A stretch of DNA of 64,000 nucleotides from DSWT01 sp035420085 (lineage in GTDB: Bacteria; Chloroflexota; Anaerolineae; B4-G1; SLSP01). Under the pieces are notes generated by a model that saw nothing but the letters and a program-made list of their open reading frames with translations, was not told the origin of the DNA and did no database searches. The translations under genes were made by a program, and so were the position numbers. Shown one piece after another: positions 9,258 through 17,348 of the stretch (position 1 is its first letter; each line of letters starts with the position of its first letter). Location: the NCBI GenBank assembly GCA_035420085.1, contig DAOLUH010000018.1:36672-100671 (forward strand), read 5' to 3'.

Positions 9258-9566
9258 ATGAGACAGAGCGCCATTTTGATGAACGTCAACGATGATGTGG
9301 CAACAGCCTTGACGCCGTTATGCGCCGGACAAACGGTTGTCGTAGACTTGGACAACGTCAGCCACGCCACCGAACTGCGTGAGGACATTCAATTCGGTCA
9401 TAAGTACGCCCTGCGTGACATCGCTAAAGGTGAAGACATCCTCAAATACGGCCTACCCATCGGTAAAGCATTGGAGGATATCCCCGCCGGCGCGTGGGTT
9501 CACGTTCACAACTGCCGCAGTGAGCATTTCGGTTTCCGGCACGCGCAGTATGGTATAAAAGCCTGA
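9258..9566 (+). CDS. SAF-domain protein, UxaA-type dehydratase N-terminal (small) subunit-like
   Basis: The 102-residue protein matches the N-terminal SAF domain of altronate/galactarate dehydratases: NDDVATAL near the start, then HKYALRDIAKGEDILKYG and the ending WVHVHNCRS. In two-subunit UxaA-family enzymes this domain accompanies a separate large catalytic subunit. Here it stands alone: the neighbours are a permease and an SGNH hydrolase, while a SAF-less large subunit lies about 39 kb away (48,814-49,938). ATG 9258 is preferred over ATG 9252 because AAGGAG (9246-9251) abuts the latter but sits six bases before the former. Function as half of a sugar-acid dehydratase is inferred. Confidence 0.82.
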   Translation: MRQSAILMNVNDDVATALTPLCAGQTVVVDLDNVSHATELREDIQFGHKYALRDIAKGEDILKYGLPIGKALEDIPAGAWVHVHNCRSEHFGFRHAQYGIKA

Positions 9567-9619
9567 GCACTGTCAGCCGTCAAATAAGGGTTGATCGCTA
9601 TCATATCAAGGAGCTAACA

Positions 9620-10252
9620 ATGACACCTCTCATCGAAGACAACGCTGTCGTTCTTTTTCAGGGTGACAGCATCACCGACGCCGGACGCAGCCGGGCGGAC
9701 GATGCCGATTTGGGGCGGGGCTACGCCGCGATGGCAGCCGCGTGGTTCTCCGCGCTCTACCCGCAGAAGCGCGTGACGTTCCTCAACCGTGGGATTAGCG
9801 GCGACCGGGTAAAGGATTTGCGCGCCCGCTGGCAACAGGACTGCCTCAATCTCAAACCCACGTGGGTCTCCATCATGATCGGCGTCAATGACACCTGGCG
9901 GCGCTATGATAGCCACGACCCCACGCCGGTCGAGGCTTACGAGCGTGACTACCGCGCTATCCTTGAGGCTGTCCGCGACGGCCTGAACGCGCGCCTGATT
10001 CTCCTGGAGCCATTCCTGCTGCCCACGCCCCCGGATCGGGAAGCGTGGCGTGTGGACCTCGACCCAAAGATCGCCGCTGCGCGCAAACTGGCGCGGGAGT
10101 TCAACGCCCTCTATGTGCCGCTGGATGGTCTCTTCGCCGAAGCCGCCGCGCGCCGCGAACCGGCCTTCTGGCTGCCCGACGGCGTTCACCCGACGCCCGC
10201 GGGGCACGCTTTTATCGCGCAGGCGTGGTTACGGGCTGTCAGAGCCTTGTAG
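9620..10252 (+). CDS. SGNH/GDSL-family hydrolase
   Basis: This 210-residue protein has the four SGNH blocks: VLFQGDSITDAG (catalytic Ser, block I), FLNRGISGDRV (Gly, block II), MIGVNDTW (Asn, block III) and LPDGVHPTPAGH (Asp-x-x-His, block V). Such enzymes are esterases or lipases, and many small bacterial ones deacetylate carbohydrates. No signal peptide is visible, so it is probably cytoplasmic. AAGGAG lies seven bases upstream of the ATG. It precedes the nucleotidyltransferase gene by eight bases, so the two may be co-transcribed. Substrate unknown. Confidence 0.9.
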   Translation: MTPLIEDNAVVLFQGDSITDAGRSRADDADLGRGYAAMAAAWFSALYPQKRVTFLNRGISGDRVKDLRARWQQDCLNLKPTWVSIMIGVNDTWRRYDSHDPTPVEAYERDYRAILEAVRDGLNARLILLEPFLLPTPPDREAWRVDLDPKIAAARKLAREFNALYVPLDGLFAEAAARREPAFWLPDGVHPTPAGHAFIAQAWLRAVRAL

Positions 10253-10260
10253 GTGTGCTG

Positions 10261-11133
10261 ATGAATGACGTTAATGAGGCTTACGAACACTTGATCCGCC
10301 GGTTCGTCTGGTGGGCGCAGAATGAGGACAATGTCCGCGCTGCCCTCGTTATCGGCTCGCGGGCGCGGGTAGATCACCCGGCGGACGAGTGGTCCGATCT
10401 CGACATCATCATCCTGGCGCACGATCCTGAACCTTACTGGGCCGCCACCGACTGGTTGCACAACGTCGGCGGTCCCTGGTTGACCTTTGTGGAACCTTTG
10501 CCGATTGGGAACGGCTTCGAGCGGCGCGTGTTATTCGAGGGTGGATTGGACGTTGATTTTGTGCCCAACCCTGTAGCGCCTTTTCGCCGGATGTTGGATG
10601 AAGGGCATTTAGGCGGCCTCGCCGATCTGATCCACCGGGGCGTGCGTTTTCTGGTGGACAAGGAAGGCTTCGCCGAACAGCTCGCGCGGATTCCGGCTGC
10701 GCTTCCCCCTTATCAACCGCCGGCCGAATCCGAGTTTCTGAACCTGGTGCATGACTTCTGGTACCACACCGTCTGGACGGCGAAAAAGTTGCGGCGAGGT
10801 GAACTGTGGACCGCTAAATCCTGCTGCGACAGCTACCTCAAGCAATTGCTCCGTCAGATGTTGGAATGGCACACCCGCGCGCACCAGAATGAGGCCGTTA
10901 ATACCTGGATGCGCGGTCGTTTTCTGGAGGAATGGGCCGACGCGCGCGCCGTCGCTGCGCTGCCAGCAATCTTCGCGCACTATGACGAAGCAGACGTGTG
11001 GCGCGCCTTACAGGCTACGATGGAATTATTTCATTGGTTGGCGCTTGAAACTGCCAAAGCATTGGGATATGCGTATCCCGCCTTTGGGGAAGAGCGCGCC
11101 ACAGAAACTGTTGGGAGGTTGTTCAATGGATAA
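10261..11133 (+). CDS. ANT(6)-like aminoglycoside 6-adenylyltransferase family protein
   Basis: The 290-residue product carries the minimal nucleotidyltransferase motif ALVIGSRAR followed by DEWSDLDIIIL (metal-binding Asp-x-Asp) and a C-terminal helical domain with FWYHTVWTAKKLRRGELW, as in the streptomycin adenylyltransferase (ANT(6)) family. Many environmental members have no proven resistance role and may modify other substrates. The start at 10,261 gives the expected length; longer readings upstream overlap the SGNH gene out of frame. The 3' end overlaps the SdpI-like gene by eight bases, implying translational coupling. Confidence 0.82.
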   Translation: MNDVNEAYEHLIRRFVWWAQNEDNVRAALVIGSRARVDHPADEWSDLDIIILAHDPEPYWAATDWLHNVGGPWLTFVEPLPIGNGFERRVLFEGGLDVDFVPNPVAPFRRMLDEGHLGGLADLIHRGVRFLVDKEGFAEQLARIPAALPPYQPPAESEFLNLVHDFWYHTVWTAKKLRRGELWTAKSCCDSYLKQLLRQMLEWHTRAHQNEAVNTWMRGRFLEEWADARAVAALPAIFAHYDEADVWRALQATMELFHWLALETAKALGYAYPAFGEERATETVGRLFNG

Positions 11134-11479
11134 CAATACCGTACCCTTGGGGTTTATGCTGTTTTTTGTCTGTACCGGATTGCTGCTCGTGGGGTTGTCC
11201 ATCCCATTGATGTTGCGTCGCGTGAAACCGAACTGGTGGTATGGCTTCCGTACACCAAAGACCTTCAGCGACGAGCGTATATGGTATGAAAGCAACGCCT
11301 ATGCCGGAAAATGGCTACTCATAGCGGGAGCCATCCACACCGTAGTCTCGCTCGTGCTCTACTTCATCCCCACCTTTCGCGCGAGTCTCCTTCTTTACAC
11401 AACAACGTGCGGGGTAATTTTCGCGGTGGTCTTTTCGATTATGGTCATTCTTAGTTTCCGGCACTTGCGTACCCTGTAG
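11126..11479 (+). CDS. SdpI/YhfL-like small membrane protein
   Basis: This 117-residue protein has three predicted membrane helices (about 8-30, 64-84 and 90-110) and the central motif YGFRTPKTFSDERIWYESNAYAGKW, the repeat found in SdpI, the immunity/signalling protein of the Bacillus SdpC toxin system. Most SdpI-like homologues are uncharacterised. The ATG lies within the end of the upstream nucleotidyltransferase gene, with GGGAGG before it. Confidence 0.8.
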   Translation: MDNNTVPLGFMLFFVCTGLLLVGLSIPLMLRRVKPNWWYGFRTPKTFSDERIWYESNAYAGKWLLIAGAIHTVVSLVLYFIPTFRASLLLYTTTCGVIFAVVFSIMVILSFRHLRTL

Positions 11480-11522
11480 TCACGCACTATGCCGCATAAC
11501 ATTTTATGCTCAGGAGGTCAAC

Positions 11523-12809
11523 ATGCTAACATCACGAGAACGGGTCATGCTGGCGCTCAACCACCAGGAGCCGGATCATGTCCCGCTCGACCTGGGGGGC
11601 AGCCCGGTGAGTGGGATGCACGTCAGCGTCGTCTATGCACTGCGGCAAGCGTTGGGCCTCGACGCGCCGGGTACGCCGGTCAAGGTCGTCGAGCCGTACC
11701 AGATGTTGGGCGAGATCGCGCCGGATTTGATTGCTGCATTGGGCGTAGACGTCGTCCCGCTCGGCGCGCCTGCGACGATGTTCGGCTTCAAGAATGAAGG
11801 CTGGAAGCCGTGGACGACGTTCGACGGCACGCCGGTGCTCGTCCCCAACGGCTTCAACACCACGCCGGAACCCAACGGCGACCTGCTAATGTACCCTGAA
11901 GGCGACGCCTCCGCGCCGCCGAGTGGACGGATGCCCTCCGGCGGCTGGTACTTCGACGCCATTGTCCGCCAACCGCCCATTGACGAGGCGAACCTCAACG
12001 TCGAAGATAACCTGGAAGAATTCACGCCCATTGCCGATGACGTCTTGTCCCACTTCGCGCGCGAGGCCGAGCGCCTCTACACCCAGACCGACAAGGCCAT
12101 CCTCGCCAACTTCGGCGGGACGGCCTTCGGCGACATCGCCCTCGTCCCCGCGACGTGGCTCAAGCATCCGAAAGGCATCCGCGACATCGAAGAATGGTAC
12201 GTCAGCACGGTAGCGCGCCGCGATTACGTGTGGGCGGTTTTCGAACGGCAGTGCGAGATCGCGTTGGCAAACCTGGAGAAGCTCTACACCGCCGTAGGCG
12301 ACCGGGTGTCCGTGGTGATGGTCACAGGCACCGATTTTGGCGCGCAGAGCGGGCCATTCATCTCGCCGAAGGCATACCAATCGCTCTACCAGCCGTTCCA
12401 CGCCCGCGTCAACACGTGGATTCACACGCACACGCCGTGGAAAACGTTCATCCACTCCTGCGGCTCTGTCTACGCGCTCATCCCTGACTTCATTGATGCG
12501 GGTTTCGACATTCTCAATCCGGTGCAGTGTTCGGCGGCGCACATGGATCCCGTCGCGCTCAAACAGAACTTTGGCGACCGCATCACCTTCTGGGGCGGGG
12601 GTGTGGATACGCAGAAAACGCTGCCTTTCGGCGCGCCCGACGACGTGCGCCGCGAAGTCCGTGAGCGACTGCGCATCTTTGCGCCGGGCGGCGGCTTCAT
12701 CTTCAATACCATCCACAACGTCCAACCGTTGTCGCCCGTGGAGAACGTGTTGGCGCTCTACCAGACCGTGCGGGAATACGGGGAGTATCCTATCAAACGA
12801 GCATTTTAA
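11523..12809 (+). CDS. Uroporphyrinogen decarboxylase-like (UROD/MtaA superfamily) protein
   Basis: This 428-residue protein starts SRERVMLALNHQEPDHVPLDLGG, the standard opening of the UROD-like superfamily. It has the C-terminal half KTFIHSCGSVYALIPDFIDAGFDILNPVQ and GGGVDTQKTLPFG, typical of the branch related to methyltransferases acting on corrinoid proteins. The motif HSCGS resembles the His-x-Cys zinc site of MtaA/CmuA-type methyltransferases, whereas true HemE lacks it. No corrinoid protein is nearby. AGGAGG lies five bases before the start. Best read as a UROD-like methyltransferase of unknown substrate, not haem synthesis. Confidence 0.82.
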   Translation: MLTSRERVMLALNHQEPDHVPLDLGGSPVSGMHVSVVYALRQALGLDAPGTPVKVVEPYQMLGEIAPDLIAALGVDVVPLGAPATMFGFKNEGWKPWTTFDGTPVLVPNGFNTTPEPNGDLLMYPEGDASAPPSGRMPSGGWYFDAIVRQPPIDEANLNVEDNLEEFTPIADDVLSHFAREAERLYTQTDKAILANFGGTAFGDIALVPATWLKHPKGIRDIEEWYVSTVARRDYVWAVFERQCEIALANLEKLYTAVGDRVSVVMVTGTDFGAQSGPFISPKAYQSLYQPFHARVNTWIHTHTPWKTFIHSCGSVYALIPDFIDAGFDILNPVQCSAAHMDPVALKQNFGDRITFWGGGVDTQKTLPFGAPDDVRREVRERLRIFAPGGGFIFNTIHNVQPLSPVENVLALYQTVREYGEYPIKRAF

Positions 12810-12894
12810 GTGCGCAGCACGCCGATTCGTGCCAATCTGTACAAGTAATCCGCGTTGGTTACGCGATGAATGTTTATCTTCCGAGGAGGTCAAT

Positions 12895-13389
12895 ATGTCG
12901 CCATTTGAGGTTTCGGTGAGTCGTGAGTCGTTTGTCCAATTTCTTATCGCCGCCAAGCGCAACACGTATGCGGCGCAAGGCGGCGCTGGCGCGGCGGTAA
13001 CGCCGCTGCTGCCGGGTTCCCACCAACTGGAATACAGCGAGGGGCGGTTGTCATATCGAGATGTCTATTTTGGCGGGCACTACTTTGCCGGACAGGAGAC
13101 AGTCTATTACGATGCCGCGCCTGTGTGGGCGATGGTCTACGCGGGCGGCGCGTTGAGGAACGTTCACGCTGCCGTGGAGATTGGTCGAGTTTATGCTTTC
13201 CTGCAAGCTGCACTACGTCATGCCCCAGCGGAACACCCCTATCGCGGTCCCGCAGTGTGGGAAGAAGGCGACCTCGCCTATAACAACGAAATCCACGGCG
13301 ACCTGGAACGCTTTTGGGGGATGGAGTTCATCAGCTATCAGGGAGTAACCGTCTACCAATTACACTACAGCGGCGGGGTGCTGCGGTAA
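12895..13389 (+). CDS. DUF5680-like protein of unknown function
   Basis: The 164-residue protein contains FLIAAKRNTYAAQGG, LEYSEGRLSYRDVYFGG, FAGQETVYYDAAPVWAMVYAGG and YHYSGG-like closing strands, resembling the DUF5680 family. No catalytic motif is recognised and there is no signal peptide or membrane helix. A strong GAGGAGGT precedes ATG 12,895 by four bases. It stands alone between the UROD-like gene and the signalling island. Function unknown. Confidence 0.7.
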   Translation: MSPFEVSVSRESFVQFLIAAKRNTYAAQGGAGAAVTPLLPGSHQLEYSEGRLSYRDVYFGGHYFAGQETVYYDAAPVWAMVYAGGALRNVHAAVEIGRVYAFLQAALRHAPAEHPYRGPAVWEEGDLAYNNEIHGDLERFWGMEFISYQGVTVYQLHYSGGVLR

Positions 13390-13464
13390 GGTTTTGACTT
13401 CATCCAAGCCTGCATTATACTTGTGGGTAGTTTCTCTTCACAAGGCACAACATTGTGATGATTT

Positions 13465-13481
13465 TTACGTATTAAACGTAA
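13465..13481. repeat. Short CGTAA palindrome upstream of the VWA gene (family E)
   Basis: TTACGT and ACGTAA pair across a five-base spacer. The ACGTAA core is the same as in the long CGTAAAA repeat block at 20,105-20,310. It lies about 67 bases upstream of the VWA gene, so it could be an operator, but its similarity to the dispersed repeat makes that uncertain. Confidence 0.4.
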
Positions 13482-13547
13482 GTTGTGTGCTTTATGCCAG
13501 AAGTATCAGGGTCAAGCATTCGATTACGCATAAGATAAGGAGGTTGA

Positions 13548-14378
13548 ATGATGAGTAAAAGACCTGGTGGTCAATTGGCAACCCGTCCACTGCACTTTAT
13601 ATGGATTGCGGATGCATCCGGCTCCATGAAGGACGACGGGAAAATTCAGGCTCTCAATATGGCGATCCGCGAAGCGATCCCGCACATGCAAAAAGTCGCT
13701 TCGGAGAACCCCAACGCGCAAGTCCTGGTACGCGCGATCAAGTTCTCCAGCGGCGCCCAGTGGCACATCTCCCAGCCCACGCCAGTGGAGGATTTCAAGT
13801 GGGTGGATTTGAAGGCCGACGGCGTCACGGATATGGGCAAAGCGCTTTCGATGGTCGCCGACCAGCTCAAGATCCCGCCGATGACCGACCGCGCCCTGCC
13901 GCCAGTGCTGGTGCTGATCTCCGACGGGCAGCCGACCGACAGCTTCGAGAAGGGCTTGCAGAAGTTGATGGATGAACCGTGGGGCAAGAAAGCCGTGCGC
14001 ATCGCTATCGCTATCGGCAAGGATGCGGATCATAGCGTGCTCCAAAAATTCATCGGCCACAACGAAATCAAACCATTGCAGGCCAACAATCCCGAGGCGC
14101 TGGTTAACTACATCAAGTGGGTGTCCACGGCGGTGTTGAAATCGGCCTCGTCGCCGGCCAGCCAGGCCGCAGCGGCGACCCCCACCGGCGCAACCACGCC
14201 TCCGCCCATTCCCACGGTGGCGCCGACGTCGCCAACAGCGCCGGCCATCCCGGCAGCCCCGGTAGACCAGGCGCCGCCAGTCCAACCGGTCACTGTCACG
14301 CCAGCGACAAACATCCCGATTCCTACCGTACCGCCGCCTGTTGACGACGCTCACATCACTGCAGACGACGTTTGGTAA
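13548..14378 (+). CDS. TerY-like von Willebrand factor A protein
   Basis: This 276-residue protein has a single VWA domain at about 13-200 with a complete MIDAS site: DASGSM (Asp22, Ser24, Ser26), VTDMGKAL and LISDGQPTD. The sequence LHFIWIADASGSM and the overall length fit the TerY group of the tellurite-resistance-associated systems. Residues about 205-270 are a Pro/Ala/Thr-rich tail, probably an interaction linker. AAGGAGG (13,537-13,543) could serve ATG 13,548 or ATG 13,551. PP2C follows after 16 bases and kinases lie downstream, giving the VWA-PP2C-kinase triad known from Ter-linked stress signalling. The VWA protein probably acts as a metal-dependent scaffold. Confidence 0.88.
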   Translation: MMSKRPGGQLATRPLHFIWIADASGSMKDDGKIQALNMAIREAIPHMQKVASENPNAQVLVRAIKFSSGAQWHISQPTPVEDFKWVDLKADGVTDMGKALSMVADQLKIPPMTDRALPPVLVLISDGQPTDSFEKGLQKLMDEPWGKKAVRIAIAIGKDADHSVLQKFIGHNEIKPLQANNPEALVNYIKWVSTAVLKSASSPASQAAAATPTGATTPPPIPTVAPTSPTAPAIPAAPVDQAPPVQPVTVTPATNIPIPTVPPPVDDAHITADDVW

Positions 14379-14394
14379 AACGCGAGGCGCCACT

Positions 14395-15675
14395 ATGGGA
14401 AAAACACCGCAGTGGCCCACCGGCGTCTGGCGCGTCATTGGACAGTCGGTGCAGGGTGCGTCGCATATCCGGACCGGCATACCCAATCAGGACGCGATCC
14501 AATGGTTCCCTGATTCCGGCGTCGGCCCGCCGCTGATCCTGTCGGTATCGGACGGGCACGGCAGCCCGCGGAACTTCCGCAGCGACGTCGGCGCGCGCTT
14601 CGCCGTTGAAGTGATGACGGGCCTGATGCGCGAGTTGCTGTCGGCCGGCCAGCCCGATCCGGCCCGGCTCACGACGATCAAACGCACGGCAGAAGAACGG
14701 CTGCCAGGCGAGTTACTCCGCCGGTGGCGTGAGGCCGTGGCCCGGCATCTCAAGGACAACCCAATCACGACCGAAGAGTTGGAGACCCTTGAGAAGCGGC
14801 GCGACCCCAAAGCGCGGCGGATCATCGAGCGCGACCCGCACATTGCCTACGGCGCGACGTTGTTGAGCGTGCTGGTCACGTCCGCGTTTATCTTGTACCT
14901 GCAATTGGGCGATGGCGATATTTTGACCGTGGCGGATAATGGCGAGGTTGCGCGCCCGATGACCCGCGATCCGCGGCTGATGGCGAACGAAACGACCTCG
15001 TTGTGCATGGACGAAGCCTGGCGGGAAGTGCAGATCAAGTTTCAGGCGCTCTACGGCCCCCATCCGGCGCTGATCGTGCTATCGAGCGATGGCTATGCCA
15101 ACTCGTTTGTCAACGACGCGGCCTTCATCAAAGTGGGGACCGACATCCTGGACATCTTGCGCACCGACGGGCTTGAAGTCGTCGCGCAGAGCCTCGGCAC
15201 GTGGCTGACGGATGCGTCGAAGGCGGGGAGCGGCGATGACATCACATTGGGACTGATCTTCCCGGAGGCAATTTTGCCCGCGGCCAAACCGGCCCCGGCA
15301 GCCAGCGTAGAAAAGCCGCCGCGCGCTTCCGCCCCCCGCAAGCGAAAAACCGCGCCAGTTCGCGCGCCGGAAGCCATCAAGGAGCCGGAGAAAGCGCTAG
15401 AGGCGCAGGAAAAAGCGCCGCTGGAGGCTGCGCCTGTCGCAACGGTCGAAGCGCAGCCTACAGAGGAGGGACAACCACAGCCTGCCGCAGCGCCTCAAGA
15501 GGCCGAAAAACCGATCCCGGTGGATCAGCCGGTGGAGAAAGCACCTGTGGAGGCGACACCTGCGGAACTGCCGTCTGTGGAGACGCCCTCCAAGCCCAAA
15601 CTCGAACTGATCAAAGACGAGGAAAGCCCGCGCGAACCGAGCAAAAAGCTGCCAAGTATCTTTCATGATGGTTAA
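14395..15675 (+). CDS. PP2C-family serine/threonine phosphatase
   Basis: The 426-residue protein has a PP2C-like domain (about 10-300) with NQDA (33-35), SVSDGHGS (Asp53, metal), SSDGYANSF and SGDDITLGLIF, the metal-binding aspartates of the family. An insertion with many Arg/Glu residues (about 100-145) separates the core motifs. Residues about 305-420 form a Glu/Pro/Ala-rich low-complexity tail, like the tail of the preceding VWA protein. It probably removes phosphates placed by the kinases at 20,334-24,270. ATG 14,395 lies 16 bases after the VWA stop, so the two are co-transcribed. Confidence 0.88.
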   Translation: MGKTPQWPTGVWRVIGQSVQGASHIRTGIPNQDAIQWFPDSGVGPPLILSVSDGHGSPRNFRSDVGARFAVEVMTGLMRELLSAGQPDPARLTTIKRTAEERLPGELLRRWREAVARHLKDNPITTEELETLEKRRDPKARRIIERDPHIAYGATLLSVLVTSAFILYLQLGDGDILTVADNGEVARPMTRDPRLMANETTSLCMDEAWREVQIKFQALYGPHPALIVLSSDGYANSFVNDAAFIKVGTDILDILRTDGLEVVAQSLGTWLTDASKAGSGDDITLGLIFPEAILPAAKPAPAASVEKPPRASAPRKRKTAPVRAPEAIKEPEKALEAQEKAPLEAAPVATVEAQPTEEGQPQPAAAPQEAEKPIPVDQPVEKAPVEATPAELPSVETPSKPKLELIKDEESPREPSKKLPSIFHDG

Positions 15676-15711
15676 GGGACCGCGCGCCCTTGATTGTGCG
15701 TTACCTGCTGT

Positions 15712-15764
15712 GTTGCGTGCTGCACATTGCGTGAACGTCGCTCACGTAGGATGCAGCACGCAAC
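15712..15764. repeat. Large nested hairpin after the PP2C gene
   Basis: Arms 15,712-15,724 and 15,752-15,764 are a perfect 13-bp inverted repeat. Inside, 15,730-15,734 pairs with 15,742-15,746, giving a cruciform-like structure. There is no T-run, so it is more like a REP-type palindrome than an intrinsic terminator. Confidence 0.6.
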
Positions 15765-15812
15765 CTGTTTATGGCATCTGTGGATGAAAAAATGCTATCG
15801 AAAGTTGTCGTT

Positions 15813-15847
15813 TTGACTTTCGACCTTTGACTTTCGACTTTCGACTA
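15813..15847. repeat. GACTTTCGAC tandem repeat before the first LRR gene
   Basis: Three degenerate copies of GACTTTCGAC(CTT/TT) precede the GTG start of the LRR gene by about six bases, leaving no conventional ribosome binding site. It is another short-unit intergenic repeat of the kind seen throughout the window. Confidence 0.55.
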
Positions 15848-15852
15848 TTTCC

Positions 15853-17346
15853 GTGAACAACGAAGCCCGGCAAAAACTCCGCGAAATCGTGGACACGTAT
15901 GGCAAGAGCGCCGTGGACGATCCCCGGCGCTGTAAGGCGTTGCTGCTCGATTACTGCGGCCAGCACCGCCGCGAAATCTTTGTGCTGAACATCGCACAGG
16001 AGGAGCGTGTCGCTAACGACCTGCAGGAGAGCAAAGGCAACATTCCATTTGCGGTGCTCACCGCGCAGCTCACGCAACGGCTGGTGGACAATCGCGCGCT
16101 CGCCGAAGATGCCGCGCGTTGGGCCGTGGAAGCGTGGGCCTATGCACTGCGCCTGACGGACGGCGAAACAACCACGCCGCCGCCCATCGTCGCCCCGCCC
16201 GCAGAGTCCCCACCCCCGAAGCCAGCGCCTGAACCGCCGCCTGCCAGGCGCGAATCACCACCTTCACCGCCACCCACCAGGCGCGAATCGCAGCCGCCAC
16301 CATTACCCACTGCGTCCGCCAAAAACACTTTCGGATCAGGTCGCAGCATTGAAGTCTATAGCCGTCCGCGTCGCGTTCCCGATGGCAAGTGGCAGCGCCT
16401 CGGCGCGACGCCCGGCAGCCTTGACATCCCGCGAGATCACGTGCTGGGACTGCGTTTCTTCAATTTCACGGAACATGAACTGGATACCTGGATCAGCGAA
16501 CTGTCAAATCCGGCGGATGTGGTCTCGTTAGAATTGAACGGCCGCATCAACGATGTCGGAACGTCTGCCTTGCGCGCTTTTCCCAACCTCACCTATCTGA
16601 AAGTGGACAACGCCGAGCGCGTGACCAATGCCGGGATGGCCCATCTGGTCTATTTGCCCCACTTGATGACGTTCCATTTTGCCTGGGCTACCGGCATCAG
16701 TGACACCGGCCTGGCCTATCTACGCCTGCTGTCCGATTTGACCACCTTGAGCCTGCCCTGGTCAGGCGTCGCCGACGCTGCATTGCAGTATATCGCTTCC
16801 TTGACCAAGCTAACTATCCTGGAACTGCGCGAGTGCAAGCACATCACCGGCGCCGGTCTCGCGCACCTGAAGGGCGCGCGCCAACTCGTTACGCTCGACC
16901 TGGCGGGCGCAACACAGCTTACCGACGCCGGCGTTCAGCACATCGGCACATTCAAAACGCTGACCAAACTCGATCTTTCGCGCTGTCCGCAAGTGACCCG
17001 CCAGGGCGTCGTATACCTGCGCGATCTGCCCAATCTTACCTATCTCGACCTGTCGCGGAACGGCCAGATTGAGGACAAAGCCGTGGCGACACTATGTGAT
17101 CTACCGCGTCTCTCCACGCTCAACCTCTCGCGGACGGCCATCACCGACGCCGGGATGCGGCATATCGGCGACATTCTTACCCTGCTCTACCTCGACCTCT
17201 CACAATGCGAGTTAATTACCGACAAAGGACTGCCACACCTGAGCCGTCTCAAAAACCTGGCCTATCTTAACGTCAGCGGTTGCCAGCGCGTTACGCAACG
17301 CGGCACTATCAAGATCACGCGGCCCGGATTATACATTATGCGTTGA
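15853..17346 (+). CDS. Leucine-rich-repeat protein with N-terminal helical signalling-associated domain
   Basis: This 497-residue protein has three parts. Residues 1-100 form a helical domain (LREIVDTYGKSAVDDPRRC, then AEDAARWAVEAWAYAL) that also opens the next gene. Residues about 105-155 are Pro/Ser/Arg-rich with repeated ARRESPP-like units. From about 205 to the end there are about a dozen 24-25-residue leucine-rich repeats of the cysteine-containing/RNI type, with ITDAG and LTYLDLS units. There is no signal peptide. The first domain recalls a module often found fused to signalling or effector domains in Chloroflexota. The start is GTG at 15,853 and is uncertain. Context suggests a binding partner of the kinase/phosphatase system. 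Confidence 0.85.
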   Translation: MNNEARQKLREIVDTYGKSAVDDPRRCKALLLDYCGQHRREIFVLNIAQEERVANDLQESKGNIPFAVLTAQLTQRLVDNRALAEDAARWAVEAWAYALRLTDGETTTPPPIVAPPAESPPPKPAPEPPPARRESPPSPPPTRRESQPPPLPTASAKNTFGSGRSIEVYSRPRRVPDGKWQRLGATPGSLDIPRDHVLGLRFFNFTEHELDTWISELSNPADVVSLELNGRINDVGTSALRAFPNLTYLKVDNAERVTNAGMAHLVYLPHLMTFHFAWATGISDTGLAYLRLLSDLTTLSLPWSGVADAALQYIASLTKLTILELRECKHITGAGLAHLKGARQLVTLDLAGATQLTDAGVQHIGTFKTLTKLDLSRCPQVTRQGVVYLRDLPNLTYLDLSRNGQIEDKAVATLCDLPRLSTLNLSRTAITDAGMRHIGDILTLLYLDLSQCELITDKGLPHLSRLKNLAYLNVSGCQRVTQRGTIKITRPGLYIMR

Positions 17347-17348
17347 CA

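Noticed and set aside
10261..11133. A true streptomycin-resistance gene
   Set aside because: Only family-level motifs are visible and the context is metabolic; resistance is not supported.
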